From Pseudomonadota bacterium (lineage in GTDB: Bacteria > Pseudomonadota > Gammaproteobacteria > Steroidobacterales > Steroidobacteraceae), in contig JANXOV010000136.1 of assembly GCA_025357635.1 (NCBI GenBank), positions 33,528 through 97,527 on the forward strand: a stretch of DNA of 64,000 nucleotides, read 5' to 3'. How positions within the stretch are numbered: position 1 is the first letter of the stretch; each line of letters begins with the position of its first letter. Position numbers and translations under genes: made by a program. Shown piece by piece: positions 46,401 through 53,905 of this stretch. The notes under the pieces are model-generated. The model had not been told where the DNA came from and searched no databases. It was given only the letters and a program-made list of their open reading frames with translations.

Positions 46401-47696
46401 TCAGCGCTGCGTAGCGCCGGGCGCCGATTTCGAGGCGTCGAATCGCAGGCCCAGCGTCTCTGCGATGGTCGTGCGCTGCACCTCGTCCGTGCCGCCGGGG
46501 ATGCGCAGATTGCGCGCAATTTGAAACAGCTTGTTGATGGGGTTGTTGCGCATCACGCCAAAGCCGCCGTGCAGCTGCAGCGCGCGGTCCGCGACCCGAT
46601 AAAATGATTCATCGTTGCTGAGCTTGAGTGCGCAAATGCGGCGAATCTCGTCCTTTGGACGTGGCAGCGCATACCACGGGCCCGGACTGTCGATGCTGCG
46701 CGCCACCTCCAGCGACAGTGATCGCGTCTGCAGCCAGTCCAGGTACATGTCCGCGATCATCCATTGGATGCCTTGGTTCGCGCCCAGCGGGCGATCGCCG
46801 ATCTGTCTGGATTGCACGCGTTCCAGGCTGCGCTCGATCAGGTACTTCGACCAGCCCGAGCACATGCCGGCGCGGCGCATGCGGGTGTAGTTGAACGACA
46901 TCACTGCGATGTCAAACCCCTGGCCAGGCTCGCCGATCACCGCACTGTCCGGCAACACCAGATCATCGAAGAACAGCTCGCCGGTGTAGCCGTCGCCAAA
47001 CATCGTCTGATACACGCGGCCGGTGCGATATCCCTTGCCCAGTGCTTTGCGCGCATCGAACATGAAGTACGTGAAGGTGCGGCGTCCGCCGCCCGGAGTG
47101 GTCACCGCCAACACCTGCACAACATCTGCGTCGAAGGCATTGGTGATGTAAGCCTTCGAGCCATTCAGCACCCAGTCTCCACCGCGCCGCGTGGCGTGAG
47201 TCTTCATGTCGAACAGATTCGAGCCGGCGCCTGATTCAGTGACGGCGTGCAGGCTGGTCTTTTCGCCGCGCACCAGCGGATCGACAAACTGTTCGCGTTG
47301 ATGGTCGTGGCAGTACAGCAGACGGGGCGTCGCGCCTTCGGACCATGACAAGAGCGCCGGGTTGAGTCCGCAGCCGTAGCCGTACACCTGCTCCTCGACA
47401 TAGATCATATCGGTGCGTCCGAGGCCTCCGCCACCGAGCCTGTCCGGCAGATGAGCGCTATAGACCCCGGCTTTGCCTGCGGCGCGCATGATTTCGCGGC
47501 GCGCGGCCAGGATCTCGGGATGCAGCTTGCCGTCGGCGTCGAGGTACTTGCTCTCGTCCTCAAGTCTTGCTTTCAGAGCGTGTTCACGCGGGAGCACCTC
47601 ATCGCGGTGCAGGGCAGTGACACGCCCAAGAATGCCCGACAGGTGCGGCGGTGGCTTCAGTTCTACGTCAAGCGGTGAAACGGTGGCGGCGCTCAT
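46401..47696 (-). CDS. Acyl-CoA dehydrogenase family flavoprotein
   Basis: Predicted FAD enzyme of 431 residues. N-terminal helices, the FAD segment AVTESGAGSNLFDMKT, the WVLNGSKAYITN strand and the C-terminal ALQLHGGFGVMRNNPI are present. At the usual Y-E-G-T catalytic-base position it reads IPGGTDEVQR, so the Glu is Gly there. The alternative helix-G Glu is not evident either (FNYTRMRRAG). The base may therefore lie elsewhere or the reaction may differ from fatty acyl-CoA oxidation. It lies 18 bp after the ApgM-like gene and 4 bp before selD in the same operon. Confidence 0.88.
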   Translation of the reverse strand: MSAATVSPLDVELKPPPHLSGILGRVTALHRDEVLPREHALKARLEDESKYLDADGKLHPEILAARREIMRAAGKAGVYSAHLPDRLGGGGLGRTDMIYVEEQVYGYGCGLNPALLSWSEGATPRLLYCHDHQREQFVDPLVRGEKTSLHAVTESGAGSNLFDMKTHATRRGGDWVLNGSKAYITNAFDADVVQVLAVTTPGGGRRTFTYFMFDARKALGKGYRTGRVYQTMFGDGYTGELFFDDLVLPDSAVIGEPGQGFDIAVMSFNYTRMRRAGMCSGWSKYLIERSLERVQSRQIGDRPLGANQGIQWMIADMYLDWLQTRSLSLEVARSIDSPGPWYALPRPKDEIRRICALKLSNDESFYRVADRALQLHGGFGVMRNNPINKLFQIARNLRIPGGTDEVQRTTIAETLGLRFDASKSAPGATQR

Positions 47697-47714
47697 GAGG
47701 TCTCCGTTGATTCT

Positions 47715-49034
47715 CTAGATTGGCATTGGTTCGGGTGCGTTGGGCAGCGCCAGCGTCTGCACTGCGCCGGGCCGGTGCCCGAGGAAGAACGGGCGATTTG
47801 CAAGGCCGGCCAGAAACGGCAGCACCTCGTTGGCGCAAAGGCGCCCGCATTCGCCGGCAAGCGCCGCGCGCTCGCCAAAGCTCGTCACTGCATCGGGCCG
47901 CAGACCCGGCGCCGCCACCACGAAGGGCGTCGGATCGCCGCTGTGCAGCAGGCCGCCGACCGAAGGCGATGCGTGATCGCCCGTAACCGCGACCACCGCT
48001 TTCGCCGACAGTGCCAGCAGTGCATCGAGACCGGCGTCCGTTGCCTCAATGACCTGGCGCTTGAAGCCGGGCCGCTTGGTATGCGCCGCCTCGTCCGTAG
48101 CCTTCACGTGCACGTGCACGAAATCATGGCTGTCAAGAAGTCCGGCCGCCGCGTCGATGCGCGCACGCATGTCAGCGGCAGGTTGAGTCGCATCGTAGGC
48201 AATATCCACCACCGTCATGTCGAGCAGGCGTGCAAGTCCCCGGTACAGCGCCGTGTCGGTGACGGCGGCGCCGCGCAGTCCGGTGTGAACGCTGAAGCTT
48301 GGCATGTGCGCATCGATCAGGCTCGCCCACTTGGTGACCGCCACATCCAGCGGCGGCAGTCCTGCACTGCGACGGCGCGCGTTGACCGGATGGGAGCATA
48401 GGATTCGCCGGCTGTCATACAACCAGCGCTCGAGAATGCCGGCGAATCGCGCGGCCGCGGTCGGATCGCGGGCCTCGGCAAGTGCGCGCGGCCGCATCCA
48501 CGGATGGATGTGATCGAACAACGCGTCGCTATCGCTCACCTCGCGCGTGCCGGCGCCACGGGTCACCAGTACCGACTCGCCGGTGCGCAGCGGCAGCAGA
48601 TCGAAGCTGACGCCTTGCAGCTGACGGCCGGCGAGCGCCTCGAACAATTCGCCGGCCGCTTCCGCATCGTCCTTCGGCCGCGCCCTCGCGCCGAGGTACA
48701 GTGCGCCGTCGCGCGGCGTGCCGGCGCGCAGTGCCAGGTGAAACAGGGGTTCGCCGATCGGCGGCATCAGACCCACGCCCAATGCCTCAATGGCCGCGCG
48801 GCCTGGAAACGACACCGTTTCGAACCCGAACAACGACCAGTGCGCGTGCTCGCTGGAGGTGCTGCGGCCCGGACCAAAAGGCAGATGCACGCCGCTCGCG
48901 CCGCAGCGTACCAATGCGTCGAGATTGACCGTGTTCGCCGCCTCACAGGGCGTGCGATTGCCAAGCTCTGCGCAAGCGCGGTCGCCGAGTCCATCGAGGA
49001 TGACCAGCAGGATTGGCAGGCGATCATCCACCAT
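47715..49034 (-). CDS. ApgM-like phosphoglycerate mutase family protein (alkaline phosphatase superfamily)
   Basis: Metal-dependent phosphotransferase family related to archaeal-type cofactor-independent phosphoglycerate mutase, 439 residues. Metal ligands and nucleophile region are visible: ILDGLGDR (D14, D18), the Ser in STSSEHAHWSLFGFE, the VHVKATDEAAH motif and VAVTGDHASPSVGG. I chose ATG 49034 (MVDDRLPILLVILDG), which overlaps the upstream nucleotidyltransferase gene by 11 nt; the frame is open further upstream without homology. Placed among PrpD-like, NMNAT-like and SelD-like genes, it probably serves a specialised pathway rather than glycolysis. Confidence 0.83.
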   Translation of the reverse strand: MVDDRLPILLVILDGLGDRACAELGNRTPCEAANTVNLDALVRCGASGVHLPFGPGRSTSSEHAHWSLFGFETVSFPGRAAIEALGVGLMPPIGEPLFHLALRAGTPRDGALYLGARARPKDDAEAAGELFEALAGRQLQGVSFDLLPLRTGESVLVTRGAGTREVSDSDALFDHIHPWMRPRALAEARDPTAAARFAGILERWLYDSRRILCSHPVNARRRSAGLPPLDVAVTKWASLIDAHMPSFSVHTGLRGAAVTDTALYRGLARLLDMTVVDIAYDATQPAADMRARIDAAAGLLDSHDFVHVHVKATDEAAHTKRPGFKRQVIEATDAGLDALLALSAKAVVAVTGDHASPSVGGLLHSGDPTPFVVAAPGLRPDAVTSFGERAALAGECGRLCANEVLPFLAGLANRPFFLGHRPGAVQTLALPNAPEPMPI

Positions 49035-49590
49035 GCGCCAATCCTGCGGACTGCCATTCGAACAACAGCTCCCGGGCTCCCGGCGGCACCCACGAGCTCC
49101 ATGGTTCTCCACGCTCCAGCAAGACACGCACGTCACTGGCACAAATGCGCGCCGCGATGTCGCCCTGCAGAGCGAGCGTCGGATATCCGGCGGCTTCGAA
49201 GCGGCGCAGCTTTTCGCGTTCCCAATCCGAAAAGATCCGCACCAGCTGCGGCGTGCCAGGAGGCAGCAGTGCCGGCCAGCAGGCCGGATCCTCCAAGGGA
49301 AACGGAAGAATGCTGAAACGGTCGGCTGCAATGCCATCCGCCCGCAAGGCCGCCGCGATCAGGGCTTCGCGCTGGGCGTAGGAAAATGGATTGGCGCGGG
49401 AAAGATGGCGGTGCGCGCTTGCCGGATGCGGCGTACGCTCTACAGGATCCGGATTGGTGACGCCGACAACGACGTGCGCGGCGCGCTCCAGTGCGTAGCG
49501 CACCATGGCCAGGTGATCACAGTGGAATGGCTGGAAACGACCGGTGAAGGCCAGCACGTCGAACCGCTGCGTGATCTGGCCCGCCTTCAT
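49024..49590 (-). CDS. NMN-adenylyltransferase-like nucleotidyltransferase
   Basis: Small nucleotidyltransferase of 188 residues related to archaeal NadM. The N-terminal GRFQPFHCDH carries the H-x-x-H nucleotide motif, followed by VVVGVTNPDP and an AIA-type helix region. The C-terminal triphosphate motif, usually S-x-T-x-I-R, reads CASDVR, a change that may alter nucleotide or acceptor choice. A homologous pairing of an NMNAT-like protein and a phosphoglycerate-mutase-like protein is known in phosphinothricin biosynthesis (PhpF and PhpH). It overlaps the PrpD-like gene by ATGA and the ApgM-like gene by 11 nt. Confidence 0.8.
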   Translation of the reverse strand: MKAGQITQRFDVLAFTGRFQPFHCDHLAMVRYALERAAHVVVGVTNPDPVERTPHPASAHRHLSRANPFSYAQREALIAAALRADGIAADRFSILPFPLEDPACWPALLPPGTPQLVRIFSDWEREKLRRFEAAGYPTLALQGDIAARICASDVRVLLERGEPWSSWVPPGARELLFEWQSAGLAHGG

Positions 49591-51020
49591 GCCAAGGCCA
49601 GCGAGTCGCAGAGCGCATCGATGTTCGGTGCCTGCTCCAGCGCCATCACCGCTGCGAGCACGCGCTCCGCCTGCTTGCGGGTAACCGCAAGCTGCGCATT
49701 CTCAAGGAACTTCGACTCGATTTCAGCGCGTGACAGCGGACGTGCATCGGTGCCGCGGTTGATCTGCTCGCGGCGTGCGAGGTGCCGCCCGTCGCGCAGC
49801 AAGACCTCGACCTGCCCGGAGAAGTATTTCGGGAACGCCGACTCTTCATCGTGTTCGCAATTGATACGCTGGCACAACGCAAGGATCTGCGGGTCCGCAA
49901 GGCAGGGCGGCTCGAGTTCCGCAAGACCAAACCGCCCCCGCACGAGGCAGGTGGCGATGAAGAAAGGCAGACTGAACTTGGCGTCATACTCGCTTTGCGG
50001 CCGGCGTTTGGCTGTCGCCGGCTCGCAGACCACGGGCATCTGATTGCGGTGGATGCGTGCGGTGATCGACACCACATCTGCAGCGTCAAATCCGTGCTCG
50101 GCGCGCAACGCAAGGATGGCATCACCACAGGCATGGTTGAAGTGGCACACGGGATAGGGCTTCACCGCCACATTGCGCATCTCCCACTGCTCTCCCAGTC
50201 CTGCCAACATATCGCCCTCGGCTCGAGGCGCGCGCGCACCGAGATAGGTGTTATAGAGGCCGAAGCGGCCTTCGAAAGCCTTGACCGGACTGACGAAACC
50301 ATGTGCGGCAAGACTGGCTGCCGTGATTCCACTTGCGGCAGCCCAACCCGGATGCAGGCGTTTCGTCCAGGCGCCATCTTCAAGAAACTCCATGCTGCCC
50401 GCTGCCATGCTCAGTGCCAGCCCCTGGCCGTAAACCAGAGCCTGTTCACCCTGCAATTGCAGATAGCCCGCGGCGAGCGTCGCTCCGAACACACCGACCA
50501 CCCCAGTGGGATGGAAGCCGACCTTCTGCCACCAGCCACCAGCGTGCAAGCCGATGCGCGCATCCGCCTCGACCGCCAGCAGATAGGCGGCGAGCGCCCG
50601 CGCACCGGTGACGCGCTGCCGCCGGCCCTCCGCGAGCACAACCGGCAGCGCGCTGGCAGAGGCATGAACGACACTTGCCAGATGCGTATCGTCGTAGTCA
50701 AGGCCGTGAATCAGGATGCCATTCAGCAGGGCCGCATCGCGCAGGGGCAGCCGCTCGCGCATACCGATCACTATGTATTCGCCGGCACCGGCCACCGCGC
50801 TGATGCCCGACTGGCTGCGGCGCGCGAATTCAAAACGGGTCGACGCGAAAGCGATGCCCAGCGCATCGAGGATACAGAGTTTCGCAGCATCAACCACGTC
50901 GGCGGGAACGTGCTGCAGTTCGAAGACGCGTGCAAATTGCGCCAGGCGACGAGAAAGACTGGGGGCGGCGCGTGCTTCAATGGAGTCAGTGGCGGCGTCG
51001 GGCGGTTGCACAGCGTTCAA
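49587..51020 (-). CDS. MmgE/PrpD family protein
   Basis: Member of the 2-methylcitrate dehydratase family, which also includes cis-aconitate decarboxylase and iminodisuccinate epimerase, 477 residues. Family features are CILDALGIAFAS, GLDYDDTHLASVVHAS and the C-terminal VKPYPVCHFNHACGDA. The start is probably TTG 51020, preceded by GAGG seven bases upstream; a GTG at 51011 is the alternative and no early ATG exists. It is the first gene of the operon continuing to selD, 44 bp downstream of the right operator. The exact reaction is not evident. Confidence 0.87.
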   Translation of the reverse strand: MNAVQPPDAATDSIEARAAPSLSRRLAQFARVFELQHVPADVVDAAKLCILDALGIAFASTRFEFARRSQSGISAVAGAGEYIVIGMRERLPLRDAALLNGILIHGLDYDDTHLASVVHASASALPVVLAEGRRQRVTGARALAAYLLAVEADARIGLHAGGWWQKVGFHPTGVVGVFGATLAAGYLQLQGEQALVYGQGLALSMAAGSMEFLEDGAWTKRLHPGWAAASGITAASLAAHGFVSPVKAFEGRFGLYNTYLGARAPRAEGDMLAGLGEQWEMRNVAVKPYPVCHFNHACGDAILALRAEHGFDAADVVSITARIHRNQMPVVCEPATAKRRPQSEYDAKFSLPFFIATCLVRGRFGLAELEPPCLADPQILALCQRINCEHDEESAFPKYFSGQVEVLLRDGRHLARREQINRGTDARPLSRAEIESKFLENAQLAVTRKQAERVLAAVMALEQAPNIDALCDSLALA

Positions 51021-51059
51021 AGGGGTGCCTCGGTCTGTCGGTCGGCGCGGAATGATTCA

Positions 51060-51083
51060 GTGCTAATGTCCGGACATTAGCAC
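51060..51083. promoter_or_regulatory. Palindromic operator, right copy (24-bp perfect palindrome)
   Basis: Positions 51060-51083 form a perfect 24-bp palindrome whose 14-bp core AATGTCCGGACATT (51065-51078) is identical to 42476-42489. It lies 44 bp from the core edge to the PrpD-like start codon. On the other side it lies about 22 bp before a small plus-strand frame with a strong ribosome site. It is a likely binding site for the same regulator as the left copy. Confidence 0.88.
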
Positions 51084-51105
51084 GGTCGTGCGAGGAGGTC
51101 ACGCT

Positions 51106-51222
51106 GTGCTGCACGAGGTTCGCCATGGCGCGAGGCTTGGTCTGGAAGATATTGTTGGATCACCGCATGATCAGCCGGCGATGCCGTACTCACCGCGTCG
51201 CACACCATCGGTCATCGCGTAG
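51106..51222 (+). CDS. Possible small ORF or decayed gene start beside the operator
   Basis: GTG at 51106 has GGAGG seven bases upstream and opens 38 codons (VLHEVRHGARLGLEDIVG and onward) to a TAG at 51220. It reads away from the PrpD operon and starts 22 bp after the right operator. No family is recognised. The rest of the gap to 51323 holds no convincing gene, so this may be the relic of a divergent regulator or enzyme gene, or chance. Confidence 0.25.
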   Translation: MLHEVRHGARLGLEDIVGSPHDQPAMPYSPRRTPSVIA

Positions 51223-51323
51223 CGGGTCAGACCCAGGATGCGTATGCCATCTACCTGGGAACCGCTCGTGTCCTGTTGCTGGCACCTGCGATAGGCGCAC
51301 TGCAGGCGACCCTCATCGCGCAA

Positions 51324-51785
51324 TCACTTCGCCGCGCACGCTGCGGCAGCGGCGGCTTCGAGGGTGTCGAAAAAAGGACCCTGCAGCGTTTTCTTGCCAT
51401 TGTGGTCGGGCCGGATCAGCGTGTAGCGATTGTTGATTGCATAAACGAACGGGCGCCGCCCCGAGACTTCGCACTCGATGCCGTAGGAGGATCGCTTCAC
51501 GGTCCTTTTCGATCCATTGGCCTGTGTTGCTGACGGATCCTTTACATGGTCGGTGTAGCCGCCGGCAAGACGCCAGCCGGGGCCTGCAGGCGTGTCTGCC
51601 GCGGGGGGAGAGGGCGCCGGAACCGGTTTCACGGCTTCCTTTTCGGCGCTCTCGCAAGGCAGGTCGGAATAAGTGATGTTCCCGTTGATGGTGCACTTGT
51701 AAACCTTGGCTTGCACCGGGGCGCTCGCGATGAGGAGCCCCAGGGCGACCAGAATGGTCGGTGCGATCGAAGAAATTGTCGTCAT
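51324..51785 (-). CDS. DUF4124 domain-containing exported protein (second)
   Basis: Secreted protein of 153 residues with a signal peptide (MTTISSIAPTILVALGLLIA) ending at VQA. The DUF4124 domain follows (KVYKCTINGNITYSDLPCES) with two Cys that may pair. A Pro-rich linker and a C-terminal region with further Cys (GIECEV, AAACAAK) complete it. It resembles the DUF4124 gene upstream of coaBC only in the domain. No role is known; it stands alone before the Nramp gene. Confidence 0.8.
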   Translation of the reverse strand: MTTISSIAPTILVALGLLIASAPVQAKVYKCTINGNITYSDLPCESAEKEAVKPVPAPSPPAADTPAGPGWRLAGGYTDHVKDPSATQANGSKRTVKRSSYGIECEVSGRRPFVYAINNRYTLIRPDHNGKKTLQGPFFDTLEAAAAAACAAK

Positions 51786-51872
51786 CGCGTTGCGGCCCCG
51801 GCTGCGGTTGAAGGTGTCTGAAGTTTAGCAAACGCCGGCAACAGCAAACTTGACCCGTCGCACACTGCGGCC

Positions 51873-53228
51873 TCACGGCGCCGCCGTGCCGGAAATCGAG
51901 CCGAGCCAGCTCCACGCCAGCGCACCGACACATGCCAGGATCAGCGCCAGGCTTGCCCATCCGGCAGTGAACACCCACGGCCGGGGCCGTGCCGCGCCGA
52001 TGACCGCTGCGTCACGCGCGAGCAACAGCAGAGCGAATGCGTGCAGCGGCAACAGGACGGCGTTCACCACCTGGCTCAGATAGATCAATGGAATGAGCGG
52101 CAGTCCGGGCAGTGACACGACGCTGACGGCCGCGACGGTGAGTCCGACGAACGCGGCATAGAAGAACTGGAAATGATGCGAGTCCAGATCCAGTGAGGCC
52201 GGCGCGCCGATTCCTTCGGCGATGGAATAGGCGGTGGCGAGCGGCACGATGGCGGCGGCAAGGAGCGATGCACCCAGCAACCCAGCGCCGAAAAGCACCG
52301 TGGCAAACGAACCGGCAAGGGGTCGAAGCGCAGCGGCCGCATCGCGCGCATCGACGATCTGCACGCCGGCTCGATTCAGCGTGGCGGCGCAGGCGACCGC
52401 GATGGCAAGGCCGATGACGCCCGTCAGCAACGAGCCGATCACGACATCGATGCGCTCCCAGCGCAGGTCGGCGACCTTGATCTTCTTGTCGACCGCGTAG
52501 GATTGAATGAATGCGAGCCCCCATGGCGCCAGCGTGGTGCCGAGTGTCGCGGCAATCGCAATCCAGCCGCGTTGATCGACCGGCAAATGCGGAATCAGAG
52601 CGCCATGCCAGACCTGCGACCAGTCGGGCGCCGCCAGCATGCCGTCGACGATGTAAAGGGCGAGTGTCGAGGACACTACGAGCAAGATGCCCTCGACGCG
52701 ATGAAACGAGCCCAGCACCACAACCAGCGAGATCAGCACGCCGGCGATCGGCGCGCTGACCCATGACGGAATGCCCACCAGCGATCCGGCCGCCGAGATG
52801 CCCGCGTACTCGGCGCAGATCGTGCCGAAGTTTGCGAACAGCAGGCCGATGACCGCGAAGTAGCCCCAGCCGTGGCCCCAGCGTTCGCGAATGTTGGCGA
52901 CAAAGCCTTTGCCGCTGCCGGCGCCGATGCGTACCGCCAGCAGATGAAACAGCACCAGCAGTGCGGTGGACGCGGGGATGATCCACAGCAGCCGGTAGCC
53001 GTGATCTGCGCCGAGCACGGAATACGTGGTGATGCCGGCCGGATCGTCATCCGACAACCCCGCGAGAAGCCCGGGGCCAAGGACGCCCATGAATGCCACG
53101 TACGCGCCTATCCCGGCCGTGCGATACGCCGCGAACTTGAGCGCAATGCCGCGCCGCAGGTGTGCCATTACATGCGGTGATCGCCTCACGGGGTCAGGGC
53201 TTGCGGCGGGAGAACCGATCGAGCGCAT
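51873..53228 (-). CDS. Nramp-like divalent metal transporter (variant)
   Basis: Inner-membrane transporter of 451 residues with about 11 hydrophobic segments. TM1 carries GPGLLAGLSDDDPAGI, which corresponds to the Nramp D-P-G-N motif but reads D-P-A-G. In TM6 the usual M-P-H metal motif is replaced by TTLAPWGLAFIQ. Such changes are seen in Nramp relatives that do not carry Mn or Fe in the standard way (for example Mg-type or uncharacterised members). ATG 53168 is an alternative start nearer the conserved core. It follows the cytochrome gene on the same strand. Confidence 0.82.
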   Translation of the reverse strand: MRSIGSPAASPDPVRRSPHVMAHLRRGIALKFAAYRTAGIGAYVAFMGVLGPGLLAGLSDDDPAGITTYSVLGADHGYRLLWIIPASTALLVLFHLLAVRIGAGSGKGFVANIRERWGHGWGYFAVIGLLFANFGTICAEYAGISAAGSLVGIPSWVSAPIAGVLISLVVVLGSFHRVEGILLVVSSTLALYIVDGMLAAPDWSQVWHGALIPHLPVDQRGWIAIAATLGTTLAPWGLAFIQSYAVDKKIKVADLRWERIDVVIGSLLTGVIGLAIAVACAATLNRAGVQIVDARDAAAALRPLAGSFATVLFGAGLLGASLLAAAIVPLATAYSIAEGIGAPASLDLDSHHFQFFYAAFVGLTVAAVSVVSLPGLPLIPLIYLSQVVNAVLLPLHAFALLLLARDAAVIGAARPRPWVFTAGWASLALILACVGALAWSWLGSISGTAAP

Positions 53229-53290
53229 CGCGATCGATCGTCCGGGATAAAATCAACACTGGAATGGGTTTGAAGCCATGTCGCTATCCT

Positions 53291-53896
53291 TCAGCCGTGC
53301 TTGTCTCCCGCCGCAGGCTTCGGATGCATCAACTCCTCCAGCTGCTTCAGCGCTGCGGCATCCGCGGCGCTCACATTCGCCGCACCCTCACAGCGCGGGT
53401 CGGTGTGCTGCAGGGCCTTGAGCATCGGTTGCGTCAATGCGATGGGGTCACAGCCATGCCCGGTCTCGCATATCAAATCCCATTTCGGCTCCGCTTTGAT
53501 GTGGCAGCCAAAACAGTTTCCGCCGAATCGATTCACGACTTCGGCGAATCCACGCTTGCCGATCTTGGTGCCCTGCGCCGACACGTCGAGTTCGAAAAAC
53601 TCCCAGTCGTGTGTCACGGCGTTGAATCCTGCCGGCTGCTTTACCATGACTTCGGTGGGCACCAGCTGCACCACCGAACCTGGCGGATAAACGCCGCCAT
53701 TGGGTGATCGCGCCACCTTGAGCGTCCCGGCCAGGTTTCCGGTGAGGCTGCCGACGAAGAAACCGCGGACAGCTGTCAGTTTGCTGATGCAGGCGAACGA
53801 CTTGTCGGTCACTGGGATCGGCGTGGGAGCTGCTGCTCGCGCGGAAAGCGCCAGGCCCAAGGATGCGCAGATCAAAACCGGGATCGAGTGTTTCAT
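53291..53896 (-). CDS. Periplasmic c-type cytochrome, possibly P460-like
   Basis: Exported single-heme protein of 201 residues. A signal peptide (MKHSIPVLICASLGLALSAR) is followed by a beta-rich part. The heme motif is CFGCH in NRFGGNCFGCHIKAEP at about residues 128-132, within a WEFFELDVSAQG...GFAEV context that resembles cytochrome P460-type proteins. Four further Cys (FACISK, LICETGHGC, PRCEGA) could form disulfides. Substrate and partners are unknown. It lies 10 bp after the secreted hydrolase gene and is probably co-transcribed with it. Confidence 0.7.
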   Translation of the reverse strand: MKHSIPVLICASLGLALSARAAAPTPIPVTDKSFACISKLTAVRGFFVGSLTGNLAGTLKVARSPNGGVYPPGSVVQLVPTEVMVKQPAGFNAVTHDWEFFELDVSAQGTKIGKRGFAEVVNRFGGNCFGCHIKAEPKWDLICETGHGCDPIALTQPMLKALQHTDPRCEGAANVSAADAAALKQLEELMHPKPAAGDKHG

Positions 53897-53905
53897 ATGA
53901 AGAAC

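Noticed and set aside
48790..50043. Open plus-strand frame of 417 codons opposite the ApgM-like, NMNAT-like and PrpD-like genes
   Set aside because: It spans three clear minus-strand genes and shows no domain features.
51125..51436. Open plus-strand frame of 103 codons between the PrpD and DUF4124 genes
   Set aside because: No ribosome site, basic/Cys-rich random composition, and half of it is antisense to the DUF4124 gene.
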